In this document: positions 6,612 to 17,188 of the stretch, piece after piece
How the letters are laid out: each line of letters opens with the position of its first letter
Position numbering within the stretch: the stretch's first letter is position 1
NCBI RefSeq assembly: GCF_000836725.1
Contig: NZ_JXTH01000001.1
Coordinates: 1 to 64,000, forward strand
Source: Anoxybacillus thermarum
GTDB lineage: Bacteria > Bacillota > Bacilli > Bacillales > Anoxybacillaceae
DNA length: 64,000 nucleotides
Reading direction: 5' to 3'
Made by a program: the position numbers and the translations under genes
The notes under the pieces: generated by a model
Told to the model about the DNA's origin: nothing
The model's input: the letters and a program-made list of their open reading frames with translations, nothing else
Databases searched by the model: none

Positions 6612-7940
6612 ATGTGGAGAATAGCTTTCATTTCAACGCTCCTTTTCCTTGGAGTTAGCGCAGGAGCTTTATATTACCAATGGGATGAATATCATACGGA
6701 AGCGACAAAGCAATCGGTGCTCCAGCATGACGTTGAAGCAACGTTTACCGGAAAAACGATTGAAGTCGTTCATCATATACGCGGGGCTGTCACGAACACA
6801 TACGAAGTAACGGTCCCAAAAGAAGTGAAAGATGTTTCGTGTGTAAAACAAAAACAATGCGCGAAGCAAAAAAATGGAAAGACGATCGTCCATGTGCCAA
6901 ATACACATACGCTTTCCCTCACTTATCGTGTGACGGTTGCACAAAAAGATCCGATTTTCATAAAAGAATGGCTCATTCGTTTTCATACGAAACAACCGCA
7001 ACAAATGAATATATCGCTCACCGATGTCGTTCATCCGAAAGGCATGTGGGCGGCGGACGGAAAGCTCGTTGGCTACGTATATAAACCGTCTCTTTCGTTT
7101 TTTATGTGGGAGAAAGAAGGGGGACAAACCGTTCCCCTTTATTTTCAAACGAAGTCGTTGCGCACATCGTTTGATGAAAATGTTAGCATCTATACGACAA
7201 AGCCATTAAACGATGCCGAGCGATCATTTTGGAGGCAAAGCGGCGTGCAGACGCTTGTCGTCAACCCGTTTCGTCTTCAGTACATGACGCCGACGTTCGT
7301 CATTATACCGGATACGTCTTCTTTTTCCGACGTGCAGCGCGCTTACGTTCGCGTGCAGTTAGAAGAGCGGTTTCCAAATAGCGCTGTCCCCGATTGGATA
7401 TGGGATTTGCTCGTTTCATATATGACGAAAACTGAGCCGGTCACAAAACAGGCAAAACGTGCATTGCAACAATTGAAACAAACGTTAACGAAAGAAGAAC
7501 AACAAACGTTTTGGACGCTCGTTCAAACGAGCGATGGTCAATCGTTGACGATGAAAAAGTTAGATGAATGGCTAGGAAAGGCGTATGGCGGGAATACGAC
7601 ATTTTTCCAAAATGAGGAGCCGTACATGACATTTACGGAACGAAAAATGCTCGTCGTCAATGACGTAAAATTGCCGACAACTCATGTGTTATTAAAAGAT
7701 GGCCAACAGCTGTTTCCGTTTGTTCCGATTATGCGTACGCTTGGCTATACGGTGAACCGATCAGGAGAAGCGGTATTTATTGAAAAAGATGGGGCACGTT
7801 GGCGCTTTTTTATAAACGATACGAAGACGGTCATTCAACAGTGGGACGGAACGTTATACATTGAGCGAACCGAATTTCCAAAATGGTTTTCCGTCTACAT
7901 TAGTGAAACGAGCGAAGAAATACACGTCATTGGGCAATAA
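6612..7940 (+). CDS. Secreted or membrane-anchored protein with C-terminal stalk-like domain
   Basis: 442 residues. Residues 3-20 are a signal peptide or anchor. The middle (about 45-360) has no recognised domain; it contains a two-cysteine stretch near residue 80 and alternating beta and helical segments. Residues about 365-440 (VVNDVKLPTTHVLLKDGQQL, followed by PIMRTLGYTV and AVFIEKDG) resemble a copper-amine-oxidase-like stalk domain, which is a cell-surface beta module in Bacilli. It is transcribed alone. Ribosome site AAGGAG. Function unknown. Confidence 0.6.
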   Translation: MWRIAFISTLLFLGVSAGALYYQWDEYHTEATKQSVLQHDVEATFTGKTIEVVHHIRGAVTNTYEVTVPKEVKDVSCVKQKQCAKQKNGKTIVHVPNTHTLSLTYRVTVAQKDPIFIKEWLIRFHTKQPQQMNISLTDVVHPKGMWAADGKLVGYVYKPSLSFFMWEKEGGQTVPLYFQTKSLRTSFDENVSIYTTKPLNDAERSFWRQSGVQTLVVNPFRLQYMTPTFVIIPDTSSFSDVQRAYVRVQLEERFPNSAVPDWIWDLLVSYMTKTEPVTKQAKRALQQLKQTLTKEEQQTFWTLVQTSDGQSLTMKKLDEWLGKAYGGNTTFFQNEEPYMTFTERKMLVVNDVKLPTTHVLLKDGQQLFPFVPIMRTLGYTVNRSGEAVFIEKDGARWRFFINDTKTVIQQWDGTLYIERTEFPKWFSVYISETSEEIHVIGQ

Positions 7941-7953
7941 TTATAAAAAAATG

Positions 7954-8010
7954 CCCTGTGGCATATGCCGCAGGGATCCTTCCATATCTTTTTCGGACAA
8001 GCCGAAAAAG
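7954..8010 (+). other. Two consecutive hairpins downstream of the stalk-protein gene
   Basis: CCCTGTGG (7954-7961) pairs with CCGCAGGG (7968-7975) around CATATG; CTTTTTCGG (7988-7996) pairs with CCGAAAAAG (8002-8010) around ACAAG, with further outer pairing of CCTTC and GAAGG. Neither is followed by a clean T-run, so together they may be a weak terminator or a structured leader for the small ORF at 8051. Confidence 0.5.
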
Positions 8011-8050
8011 AGAAGGAAAAAAGGGAGAGGAGAAACCGGAGGAAGAACTT

Positions 8051-8143
8051 ATGGGGAACGTAAGTCTTCTCCGTGGTTGGCAACAACATCATCAACGATG
8101 TTGTTACTATGAGTATAACCATTGTTTTGCATTGTATACATGA
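8051..8143 (+). CDS. Possible 30-residue cysteine/histidine/tyrosine-rich peptide
   Basis: A short ORF with a perfect GGAGG (8038-8042) eight bases before the ATG. The peptide has an unusual composition: a QQHHQRCCYYEYNHC core with three cysteines, reminiscent of small spore-layer peptides. The DNA also folds: AACAACATC/GATGTTGTT is a 9-bp stem within the ORF, and GAAGAACTTA/TAAGTCTTC spans the start codon. It could therefore be a regulatory leader of rsmD rather than a gene. No homologue is recalled. Confidence 0.35.
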   Translation: MGNVSLLRGWQQHHQRCCYYEYNHCFALYT

Positions 8144-8204
8144 TTATCATATTTTTTCCGTCTATCGTTTCGGAATGTCCTGATTCATAAAAGCGAGGTG
8201 AAAT

Positions 8205-10476
<2,272 letters not shown>

Positions 10477-10576
10477 CGTTCGTTGGCCTCCTCATTCGCC
10501 GATCGTGCTCGTTTTAATATACGAGTATATGTGGACATTTTAGACCATAGTATTGAACAGGGAAGGGGGAACATGA

Positions 10577-11353
10577 ATGAAAATCGGGTTAGCATTAGGC
10601 TCGGGTGGGGCGCGCGGCTTTGCACATGCGGGCGTCATTAAAGTGTTAGAGGAAGAAAATATCCCGATTCATATGATCGCAGGAAGCAGCATGGGCGCCC
10701 TCGTCGGAGCGTTATATGCATCGGGGATGTCAACGGAACGATTATATCGGTTAGCGACGGCGTTTCGACGCAACGATTATATTGATTGGACAGTGCCGAA
10801 AATGGGGTTGATTTCAGGGGCACATATTAAGCAGTTCATCGCTGTCATTACAAAACAAATGCGCATCGAACATACTCGTATTCCGTTAGCGATTGTCGCA
10901 ACGGATTTACAAAAAGGGGAAAAAGTTGTGTTTCGCGAAGGAAAAATAGCAGATGCGGTACGGGCAAGCATTTCGATTCCCGGCATTTTTGTACCAGAGC
11001 GATGGAACGGGCGATTGCTTGTCGATGGCGGGGTGATCGATCGCGTACCGGCAACCGTTGTTCGTGAGATGGGGGCTGACGTTGTCATCGCTGTCGATGT
11101 CGCTTCTGTCAAAAAGAACGATACGATTTCATCGATTTTCGATGTCATTTTACAAAGTTTAGACATTATTCAAGCTGAGCTCGCTTCTCACCGTATCGCC
11201 CAAGCGGATATCGTCATTCGCCCGCAACTAGAACGTTATAGTTCGTATGCATTTACCCATGCAAAAGAAATGATTCAAATCGGTGAAGAAGCGGCGCGGA
11301 AACAGCTTCCAGCTATCCGTCAACTGCTTGCAGAGAAGGGGTTTGAACAATGA
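10577..11353 (+). CDS. ylbK: Patatin-like phospholipase family protein YlbK
   Basis: 258 residues. The oxyanion-hole motif GSGGARGFAHAGV (residues 8-20), the nucleophile elbow GSSMG with Ser38, and the DGG motif of the catalytic aspartate (near residue 152) are all present, so the Ser-Asp dyad of bacterial patatins (RssA type) is intact. The substrate is not known. The ribosome site is GGAAGGGGG. The stop overlaps the ddcP start by four bases (ATGA), indicating an ylbK-ddcP operon. Confidence 0.9.
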   Translation: MKIGLALGSGGARGFAHAGVIKVLEEENIPIHMIAGSSMGALVGALYASGMSTERLYRLATAFRRNDYIDWTVPKMGLISGAHIKQFIAVITKQMRIEHTRIPLAIVATDLQKGEKVVFREGKIADAVRASISIPGIFVPERWNGRLLVDGGVIDRVPATVVREMGADVVIAVDVASVKKNDTISSIFDVILQSLDIIQAELASHRIAQADIVIRPQLERYSSYAFTHAKEMIQIGEEAARKQLPAIRQLLAEKGFEQ

Positions 11354-12363
11354 AGAAAAAACGCTATATTGCAACGACAATCATGATCGCACTATTATTC
11401 GCTTTTGCTACGTTTTTTCATTTGCCGTATTACGTCACAATGCCCGGAACGGCTGAACCGTTGCGTCCGCTCGTTGAAGTCGAAGGTGGCTACGAAGAAA
11501 AAGGAAAATTTATGTTAACGACCGTTCGAATGGGGTATGCGAATCTTTTTTCATTTGCGCTTGCGCATATGAGTAAATATAACGAACTATATCGTATAGA
11601 TGAAGTGCGTCAAGAAGGGGAAAACGACGAAGAATATGCGCACCGTCAATTAAAAATGATGGAAAATTCAAAAGAAACGGCGATTGCTGTCGCATATAAA
11701 AAAGCAAATCGATCGTTTTCGTATCGAAATAAAGGGGTGTATGTGCTTTACGTCGTTGAAGGCATGCCAGCGGCAAACGTGTTGAAAAGCGGCGATCAAA
11801 TCGTTGCGATTGACGGGCAACGAATGTTAGATGCAGATGCGTTTATTCAATACGTAAGCGGAAAGAAAAAAGGGGATCGCGTTCGTGTCACATATAAGCG
11901 AGCGGGGAAAGAAAAAACAGCGACATTGACGCTCGCGCCGTTTCCGAAAGAAAAAAATCGCGTCGGTCTCGGTGTTTCTGTCATGACTGATCGCGAAATT
12001 GTGACCGATCCACCTGTTCGCATTGAATCGGATGAAATTGGTGGACCGTCAGCTGGTTTGATGTTTGCGCTCGAAGTGTACAACCAACTCATTCCTGTGG
12101 ATTTGACAAAAGGATATCGCATTGCTGGGACAGGAACGATTAACATCGACGGAGAAGTCGGACCGATCGGCGGCATTTCTCAAAAGGTGATCGCGGCCCA
12201 TAAAGCAGGCGCGGACATTTTTTTCGCTCCGAACGAACGCGGAGCGAAACATTCAAATTATAAAGAAGCGGTGAAAACGGCAAAAGACATCGGAACGAAG
12301 ATGAAAATTGTTCCTGTCGATACGTTCGATGATGCCGTTCAATTTTTGCGAAAGTTATCGTAA
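11350..12363 (+). CDS. ddcP: DNA damage checkpoint recovery protease DdcP (YlbL), Lon-type
   Basis: 337 residues: an N-terminal membrane segment (about 7-24), a PDZ domain (about 115-190) and a Lon-type (S16) protease domain. Catalytic Ser234 in GGPSAG and Lys279 in GGISQKVIAAH fall at the same residue numbers as in B. subtilis YlbL. There the protease degrades the SOS division inhibitor YneA so that cells resume division. It overlaps ylbK by four bases and its end overlaps converging tmcAL by nine bases. Confidence 0.93.
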   Translation: MKKKRYIATTIMIALLFAFATFFHLPYYVTMPGTAEPLRPLVEVEGGYEEKGKFMLTTVRMGYANLFSFALAHMSKYNELYRIDEVRQEGENDEEYAHRQLKMMENSKETAIAVAYKKANRSFSYRNKGVYVLYVVEGMPAANVLKSGDQIVAIDGQRMLDADAFIQYVSGKKKGDRVRVTYKRAGKEKTATLTLAPFPKEKNRVGLGVSVMTDREIVTDPPVRIESDEIGGPSAGLMFALEVYNQLIPVDLTKGYRIAGTGTINIDGEVGPIGGISQKVIAAHKAGADIFFAPNERGAKHSNYKEAVKTAKDIGTKMKIVPVDTFDDAVQFLRKLS

Positions 12364-13560
12364 CGGAGGTGTTGCGTATTCACGTTGCAACGCTTCCGTT
12401 CGAAGCGGCTCAGGCAATATACACATATATGCTTGCGCCGCTTTTTTTTCGATATGATATACAGCATCATTTTGTATATGTTTTACGTTTGTGACGATCG
12501 GCAATGTTGTTTGTTTTTTCACTTTTCGTACATACGCTCTTCCGATTTCATTCATCGCTAGTAGACGAATGTACGTCGCACGCTTATTTTTTAGCGCTTT
12601 TGCCATTTCTTTTTTCGTGACGTTCGTCAATATGTGCGTACATATGCGTTGCAACCGCGTCCACGTATATCGTTTCGTTTTGATCGCGGAAAGAAAATCG
12701 TGAAACGACGTGGCGTGTGCCACCGCTTTTTTCAGCCGATGTTCAATTCCTTCTTCGACTTCAGCGATGTAACGAATGTCATCTGGCTCCATCGTCAATA
12801 AACGATATTTGAGAAGCGGAAAATATGTTTCCCAATCGTGCCATGTCGTATATGTATGCCGATACGTTTGTAACGTGTCGTATGTCGTTTTAGGAACGTA
12901 GCGTACGACGTCGTCATGATTGGACTGTAAAAAACGTCGAATGCTTGTGGCGCTCGCAATGCTTTCATTCACAGGGAGCGTCTTATCGTGATAATGGGCT
13001 ACCGTTCGTTGAATCGTCTCCGGTGTCATTTTGCTTTGTTGTTCGATAATTGCTTTGACGTAATGCAGCCCTAAAATGTTGTTTGGTTGCGATATATCAA
13101 GTATATCGTGACCGATATCATTCAGCGCTAACGCGTATGCTTTCGCATAGCTCATCCCTTGTTTCATATAATGTTTCACTTTTTCGTCATGTTGCTCTTT
13201 TTCATTTGTCAGCAATTGAGCGATTTCGATAAACGCATCGATGTTTCCGTGTTCGCTTCCGAAACATAATTGTTCACAAAAAAGAGCATCGAGAATCGAA
13301 ATGGCGCCATGGGCGAACGATTCGGCCGTTTGTACCGCAAACGGATAAGGAAGTTCGACGACGAGATCGACACCGCCTGCAAGCGCCATGCGAGCCCGTT
13401 CCCATTTTGGCACGATGGCAGGTTCCCCTCGTTGCGTAAACGAGCTGCTCATGACGGCGATGATGCAATCCGCCTTCGTTTTTTTTCGCGTTTGTTGCAC
13501 ATGATATAAATGCCCGTTATGAAACGGATTGTATTCTACCACGATGCCGACCGCTTTCAT
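12355..13560 (-). CDS. tmcAL: tRNA(Met) cytidine acetate ligase TmcAL (YlbM)
   Basis: 401 residues. The N-terminal nucleotidyltransferase-like motif GIVVEYNPFHNGHLYHV (residues 5-21) with the HxGH histidines is intact, followed by the KADCIIAVMSSSFTQRGEP segment. B. subtilis TmcAL uses acetate and ATP to form N4-acetylcytidine at the wobble position of elongator tRNA-Met. The start at 13560 is preceded by AAAGGTGG on the minus strand. Convergent overlap with ddcP is nine bases, with no separate terminator seen. Confidence 0.93.
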   Translation of the reverse strand: MKAVGIVVEYNPFHNGHLYHVQQTRKKTKADCIIAVMSSSFTQRGEPAIVPKWERARMALAGGVDLVVELPYPFAVQTAESFAHGAISILDALFCEQLCFGSEHGNIDAFIEIAQLLTNEKEQHDEKVKHYMKQGMSYAKAYALALNDIGHDILDISQPNNILGLHYVKAIIEQQSKMTPETIQRTVAHYHDKTLPVNESIASATSIRRFLQSNHDDVVRYVPKTTYDTLQTYRHTYTTWHDWETYFPLLKYRLLTMEPDDIRYIAEVEEGIEHRLKKAVAHATSFHDFLSAIKTKRYTWTRLQRICTHILTNVTKKEMAKALKNKRATYIRLLAMNEIGRAYVRKVKKQTTLPIVTNVKHIQNDAVYHIEKKAAQAYMCILPEPLRTEALQREYATPPLR

Positions 13561-13644
13561 TTGTCGTCCACCTTTCTTTTTTGTTTAAAACGTGATACAG
13601 TGAGTATAAATCGATTATAATGGAAGTAGTGTAAAGAAAAAATA

Positions 13645-13673
13645 TTGACAAAATGGGTGTTCAAACGTATAAT
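13645..13673 (+). promoter_or_regulatory. Consensus sigma-A promoter of ylbN-rpmF
   Basis: TTGACA (13645-13650), exactly 17 bp, TATAAT (13668-13673). Both hexamers are perfect. It sits 29 bases before the TTG start of ylbN and should drive strong expression of ribosomal protein L32. Confidence 0.93.
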
Positions 13674-13701
13674 TTTCTTTGTTGTCTTGAGGTGATTATC
13701 A

Positions 13702-14217
13702 TTGAGATGGTCTATTCATCAACTTCATCAGTTGCAGCATAAAGGGCTGACGATTGACGAAATGGCCGATGTGTCCGAGCTGAAACAAGTGGATGCTTCC
13801 ATTCGCGACATTTCTCCGGTTCATATTTCTGGACGGGCAGATATAAGCGCGAAAAAATTTACGTTCCACTTAACGATCGAGGGAACGATGAAGCTTCCTT
13901 GCTCCCGTACGCTTGTGGACGTATCGTATCCATTCGCGATCGAAAGCACAGAAACGTTTTTTCTAAATGACTATGACGCAACGGATGAAGAGTCGCACAT
14001 TGTTCAAGGAGAAGCGATCGACTTAATGCCGATCATTAAAGAACTTATCCTTCTTGAAATTCCAATGCAAGTGTTTAGCGAGCAGCCGGATCATCCCGAT
14101 GCCGTTCCGCAATCAGGAAAAGATTGGGCGGTCATTTCGGAAGAAGAACATGAAAATAAAATCGATCCGCGCCTTGCGAAGCTAGCGAAGTTTTTCGAAA
14201 ACAAACACGAATCTTAA
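13702..14217 (+). CDS. ylbN: YlbN, DUF177 (YceD) family protein
   Basis: 171 residues, with a TTG start seven bases after GAGGTG. A conserved family found directly upstream of rpmF in most bacteria. The central PCSRTLVDVSYPFAIEST segment and acidic C-terminus fit DUF177. In plants and E. coli members affect 23S rRNA or ribosome assembly, and here the family may serve the same purpose; in Bacillus it is uncharacterised. It forms an operon with rpmF, under the consensus promoter. Confidence 0.88.
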   Translation: MRWSIHQLHQLQHKGLTIDEMADVSELKQVDASIRDISPVHISGRADISAKKFTFHLTIEGTMKLPCSRTLVDVSYPFAIESTETFFLNDYDATDEESHIVQGEAIDLMPIIKELILLEIPMQVFSEQPDHPDAVPQSGKDWAVISEEEHENKIDPRLAKLAKFFENKHES

Positions 14218-14280
14218 GGGAAGATCCGGAACTACACCGGCCTCCATATTCGCCTAAATCTCTTTAAGGAGGTGGAAATG

Positions 14281-14454
14281 ATGGCAGTACCTTTTAGAAG
14301 AACATCGAAAATGAAAAAGAGACTACGTCGTACGCACTTTAAATTGCGCGTACCTGGTATGGTAGAATGCCCAAACTGCGGTGAAATGAAACTTGCTCAT
14401 CGCGTATGTAAAGTTTGTGGAACATACAAAGGAAAAGACGTTGTAAACAAATAA
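14281..14454 (+). CDS. rpmF: 50S ribosomal protein L32
   Basis: 57 residues starting [20 protein letters not shown]. The second of two tandem ATGs (14281) is chosen: it is eight bases after AGGAGG and gives the canonical MAVP start. CPNCGE and CKVCG form a C+ zinc ribbon, so this is the zinc-binding version rather than the zinc-free paralogue. The 63-base gap after ylbN includes a small CCGG-based stem. Confidence 0.97.
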   Translation: MAVPFRRTSKMKKRLRRTHFKLRVPGMVECPNCGEMKLAHRVCKVCGTYKGKDVVNK

Positions 14455-14457
14455 GAG

Positions 14458-14492
14458 AAGCGTAAGGGTCGTTCCCTTGCGCTTTTCTTTTT
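14458..14492 (+). terminator. Terminator after rpmF
   Basis: AAGCGTAAGGG (14458-14468) pairs with CCCTTGCGCTT (14474-14484), followed by TTCTTTTT. Confidence 0.92.
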
Positions 14493-14556
14493 AAAAGGAA
14501 AAAAAGCATAAAAAGCGAATAAACATGACGTACATACAATAAAGGGGAGAGGGAAG

Positions 14557-15309
14557 ATGATTGAAAAACAACATGGGATCGTTTGGTTTACGATTTGTCG
14601 CCCGGCAAGGCGAAATGCGATTGATTACGCGGTGATGGACGAACTTGAACAGGCGCTTCAGCTCGTCGAATTCGATGATGAAGCGAAAGTGCTCGTCATT
14701 ACTGGCGAAGGGGAAGAAGCATTTTGCGCTGGTGGCGACTTACAAGTCTTTCACCAGCTAAAAACAAAAGAGGAAGCGTACGCCATGCTTTCGAAAATGG
14801 GCAATATTTTGTATCGCTTATTGACGTTACCGAAGCCAACGGTTGCGCTCATGAACGGTACGGCGATCGGCGGAGGTTGTGAATTGGCGACAGCGTGTGA
14901 TTTTCGCTTCGCCCGTGCCGGTGCCCGCCTTGGATTTGTACAAGCGAATTTAGCCATTACAACAGGCTGGGGCGGCGCAGCAATGTTATTTGAAAAAATG
15001 GAGTACGACAAAGCGCTCGATTTATTGTTACATGCGCAAACGATCACAGCCGAGGAGGCGGAGCGCATCGGTTTCGTTCATCGCGTTTTCCATGACTCGT
15101 TGCGCGAACGATGTGAAAAACAATTACGTTGTTATACGAATAAATCGACTGCGGTATTGCGCGCTTATAAAGAAGCAGCGGTCGGACGTTGGAAAACAGA
15201 GGAGTTTCGCCAACGCTTTTTCGCTGAAATTGAACGATGTGCGTATTTGTGGGAAAGCGAAGAGCACGATCGAGCGGTGCAATCATTTTTAGCAAAACGA
15301 AACAAATAA
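14557..15309 (+). CDS. Enoyl-CoA hydratase/isomerase family protein, atypical active site
   Basis: 250 residues of the crotonase fold. The oxyanion-hole segments are present (AFCAGGDL near residue 55 and GTAIGGGCELATACD near residue 105). One catalytic glutamate (in GGCELA) is kept. The second, which in hydratases lies in 'GQPEI', falls in LGFVQANLAIT and appears to be glutamine, so ordinary hydration of enoyl-CoA is doubtful. A decarboxylase, isomerase or hydrolase activity is as likely. It lies alone between rpmF and gerR, with no fatty-acid oxidation genes nearby. Ribosome site GGGGAGAGGG. Confidence 0.75.
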   Translation: MIEKQHGIVWFTICRPARRNAIDYAVMDELEQALQLVEFDDEAKVLVITGEGEEAFCAGGDLQVFHQLKTKEEAYAMLSKMGNILYRLLTLPKPTVALMNGTAIGGGCELATACDFRFARAGARLGFVQANLAITTGWGGAAMLFEKMEYDKALDLLLHAQTITAEEAERIGFVHRVFHDSLRERCEKQLRCYTNKSTAVLRAYKEAAVGRWKTEEFRQRFFAEIERCAYLWESEEHDRAVQSFLAKRNK

Positions 15310-15369
15310 TCTTCTATCTTCTCTATTAGCTGCATACGCATATAGTAAATGCAGCGAGGAGGGATAGAA

Positions 15370-15816
15370 ATGATGCGTCAAGATGCGTGGACAGAAGAAG
15401 AAGATATGTTGCTTGCAGAAACGGTGCTAGCTTTTGTACGCGAAGGAAGCACACAATTACGAGCGTTTGAAGAAGTAGGGAAAAAACTATCGCGAACGGC
15501 AGCAGCTTGCGGATTTCGTTGGAACGCATACGTGCGCAAGCGATATGAAGAGGAACTAGAGTTGGCAAAACAGCAGCGGAAAAAGAAAAAAGGACCGCAA
15601 ACGACCGAACGCGATATGACGTTACAAGATGTCATTTCTTTTTTACAAACGTTGCAACAGCGTGGAGAAGGGCAACAAGAAATTGAACGATTGCGAGAGC
15701 AAGTACGGACGCTCCAAAAAGAAAAAGAGGCGCTTGAAAAACAACTGCAAGCGGTACAACAAGAATATCAAGCCATTATGCACATTTTAGAACGCGCACG
15801 CCAATTGTCTGTGTAG
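15370..15816 (+). CDS. gerR: RsfA-family sporulation transcription factor, GerR (YlbO)
   Basis: 148 residues. The N-terminal Myb/SANT-like DNA-binding region ([19 protein letters not shown], then [20 protein letters not shown]) is diagnostic of RsfA-type regulators. The C-terminal half is a coiled coil with heptad-like [20 protein letters not shown]. Position between rpmF and panE matches B. subtilis ylbO (gerR), a mother-cell regulator that modulates sigma-E genes. The start follows GAGGAGGG; a longer in-frame extension to 15349 overlaps that ribosome site. Confidence 0.85.
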   Translation: MMRQDAWTEEEDMLLAETVLAFVREGSTQLRAFEEVGKKLSRTAAACGFRWNAYVRKRYEEELELAKQQRKKKKGPQTTERDMTLQDVISFLQTLQQRGEGQQEIERLREQVRTLQKEKEALEKQLQAVQQEYQAIMHILERARQLSV

Positions 15817-15845
15817 TAGCTGATAGACGACAGCTACTTTTTTTT
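15815..15845 (+). terminator. Terminator after gerR
   Basis: GTAGCTG (15816-15822) pairs with CAGCTAC (15831-15837), followed by eight T. The stem begins just at the stop codon. Confidence 0.9.
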
Positions 15846-15883
15846 ATACAATAAAACATAGTAAGAAAAGAGGAGGATGTGCG

Positions 15884-16777
15884 GTGCGCATCGGAATTGT
15901 AGGGGGCGGAGCAATTGGATTGTTGACGGCGGCTTATTTTTGTGGCGACCATGACGTCACGATTTATACACGCCGAGATGAGCAAGCGGAAAAGCTATGC
16001 ACAAATGGACTGACGGTCATATGCGGAAACGAACGGACGACGCATCGCGTACATGCCGAACCGTTTGTTCGTGAAATCGAAGAAGAGATGTTGTTTATCG
16101 CCGTGAAACAATACGATTTGGCAAACATATTGCAAACGCGCATACATATGCTTCAAGCAAACGCGATCATGTTTTTACAAAACGGCATGGGACATGTGTC
16201 GTATTTGCCGCATGTGCCGCATCATCATATTGCGCTCGCTGTCGTCGAACATGGTGCCTTAAAAATCGATGATACGACCGTTTCTCATACCGGTGTCGGT
16301 CAAACGAAATGGAGCGTATGGCGAGGGGAAAAAGAAGCGTTTTCGTTTTTATCATCGACAAACAGTCGCTTTCCGTTTCAATATGTCGACGATTGGGAAG
16401 CGATGCTGCTTGAAAAATTAATGGTAAACGTAGCGATTAATCCGCTCACCGCTTTATTGCGCGTCCCGAACGGCATGTTAGTGACACATGAGCCGTATCG
16501 ACAAGCGATGAAGCAGTTGTTTCAAGAAGTGGCGTCCGTTTTTCAACTCGAACAACGAGAAAGCATCTGGAAACATATTGAGACGATCTGTCATCAAACG
16601 GCCGCCAATCGTTCATCGATGTTGCGTGACATCGAGTCGGGGCGAAAGACGGAATTAGATGCGATTTTACGTTATGTGATCGAGCGGGCGAACGAGCGAT
16701 GCGTCCCAGCGCCAATTAGTACATTTTTATATGCGCTTGTGAAAGGGAAACAATTAGAGGGGGAGAAGGAGAGATGA
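15884..16777 (+). CDS. panE: 2-dehydropantoate 2-reductase (YlbQ)
   Basis: 297 residues. The NAD(P)-binding motif GIVGGGAIG (residues 4-12), the central AVKQYDL and QNGMGH motifs (catalytic Lys and Asn region) and the KLMVNVAINPLTAL lysine segment are present. The enzyme makes pantoate for coenzyme A. Starts with GTG after GAGGAGG. The stop overlaps the following gene by four bases, so the two are coupled. Confidence 0.9.
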   Translation: MRIGIVGGGAIGLLTAAYFCGDHDVTIYTRRDEQAEKLCTNGLTVICGNERTTHRVHAEPFVREIEEEMLFIAVKQYDLANILQTRIHMLQANAIMFLQNGMGHVSYLPHVPHHHIALAVVEHGALKIDDTTVSHTGVGQTKWSVWRGEKEAFSFLSSTNSRFPFQYVDDWEAMLLEKLMVNVAINPLTALLRVPNGMLVTHEPYRQAMKQLFQEVASVFQLEQRESIWKHIETICHQTAANRSSMLRDIESGRKTELDAILRYVIERANERCVPAPISTFLYALVKGKQLEGEKER

Positions 16778-17169
16778 AAGATATACTCGTCTCTTTCATT
16801 GCGATCATGATTGTCATGCCGTTTTTTTCGTTTTTTTTTATGTTTGTGCTCGCAAAAACGGTTTTTAAGCGGAAAGGAAAGCGTGCGTTTCATCTCGCGG
16901 TGAACGGCTCGACCATTTTTTTTATTTTCGCCGTTCACGTCTTATTGCAAGCCATTTTTCAACGATCGTATATCGTTGAATTGCTTATTTTTTTTATTGT
17001 TACATTTATGATTGGGATCGTTTTATATTGGAAAAAAACAGGTGATGTATCGTTACAACGAACGTTTAAATTGTACTGGAAAATGCAATTTTTATTATTT
17101 ACAACCGCTTATATTGGATTGTTCATATATGGGATTATTCATCGTGTCATGATCGCAATTTTATCATGA
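16774..17169 (+). CDS. DUF3397 membrane protein
   Basis: 131 residues with four membrane helices (about 4-26, 45-65, 70-88 and 105-125) and basic loops (KTVFKRKGKR). It fits the DUF3397 family found only in Bacilli, commonly next to panE and bshC. Function unknown. Translationally coupled to panE (ATGA); bshC follows 19 bases later. Confidence 0.75.
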   Translation: MKDILVSFIAIMIVMPFFSFFFMFVLAKTVFKRKGKRAFHLAVNGSTIFFIFAVHVLLQAIFQRSYIVELLIFFIVTFMIGIVLYWKKTGDVSLQRTFKLYWKMQFLLFTTAYIGLFIYGIIHRVMIAILS

Positions 17170-17188
17170 ATGGGAAAGGAAGTTTACA

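Noticed and set aside
8050-8142. Antisense small ORF opposite the 30-codon ORF (hydrophilic peptide starting MYTMQNNGYTHSNN)
   Set aside because: The composition looks protein-like, but no ribosome site precedes it on the minus strand, unlike the plus-strand ORF.
10638-11166. Minus-strand frames inside ylbK and similar antisense frames in many genes
   Set aside because: Codon-pattern shadows of strongly supported plus-strand genes, with no ribosome sites.
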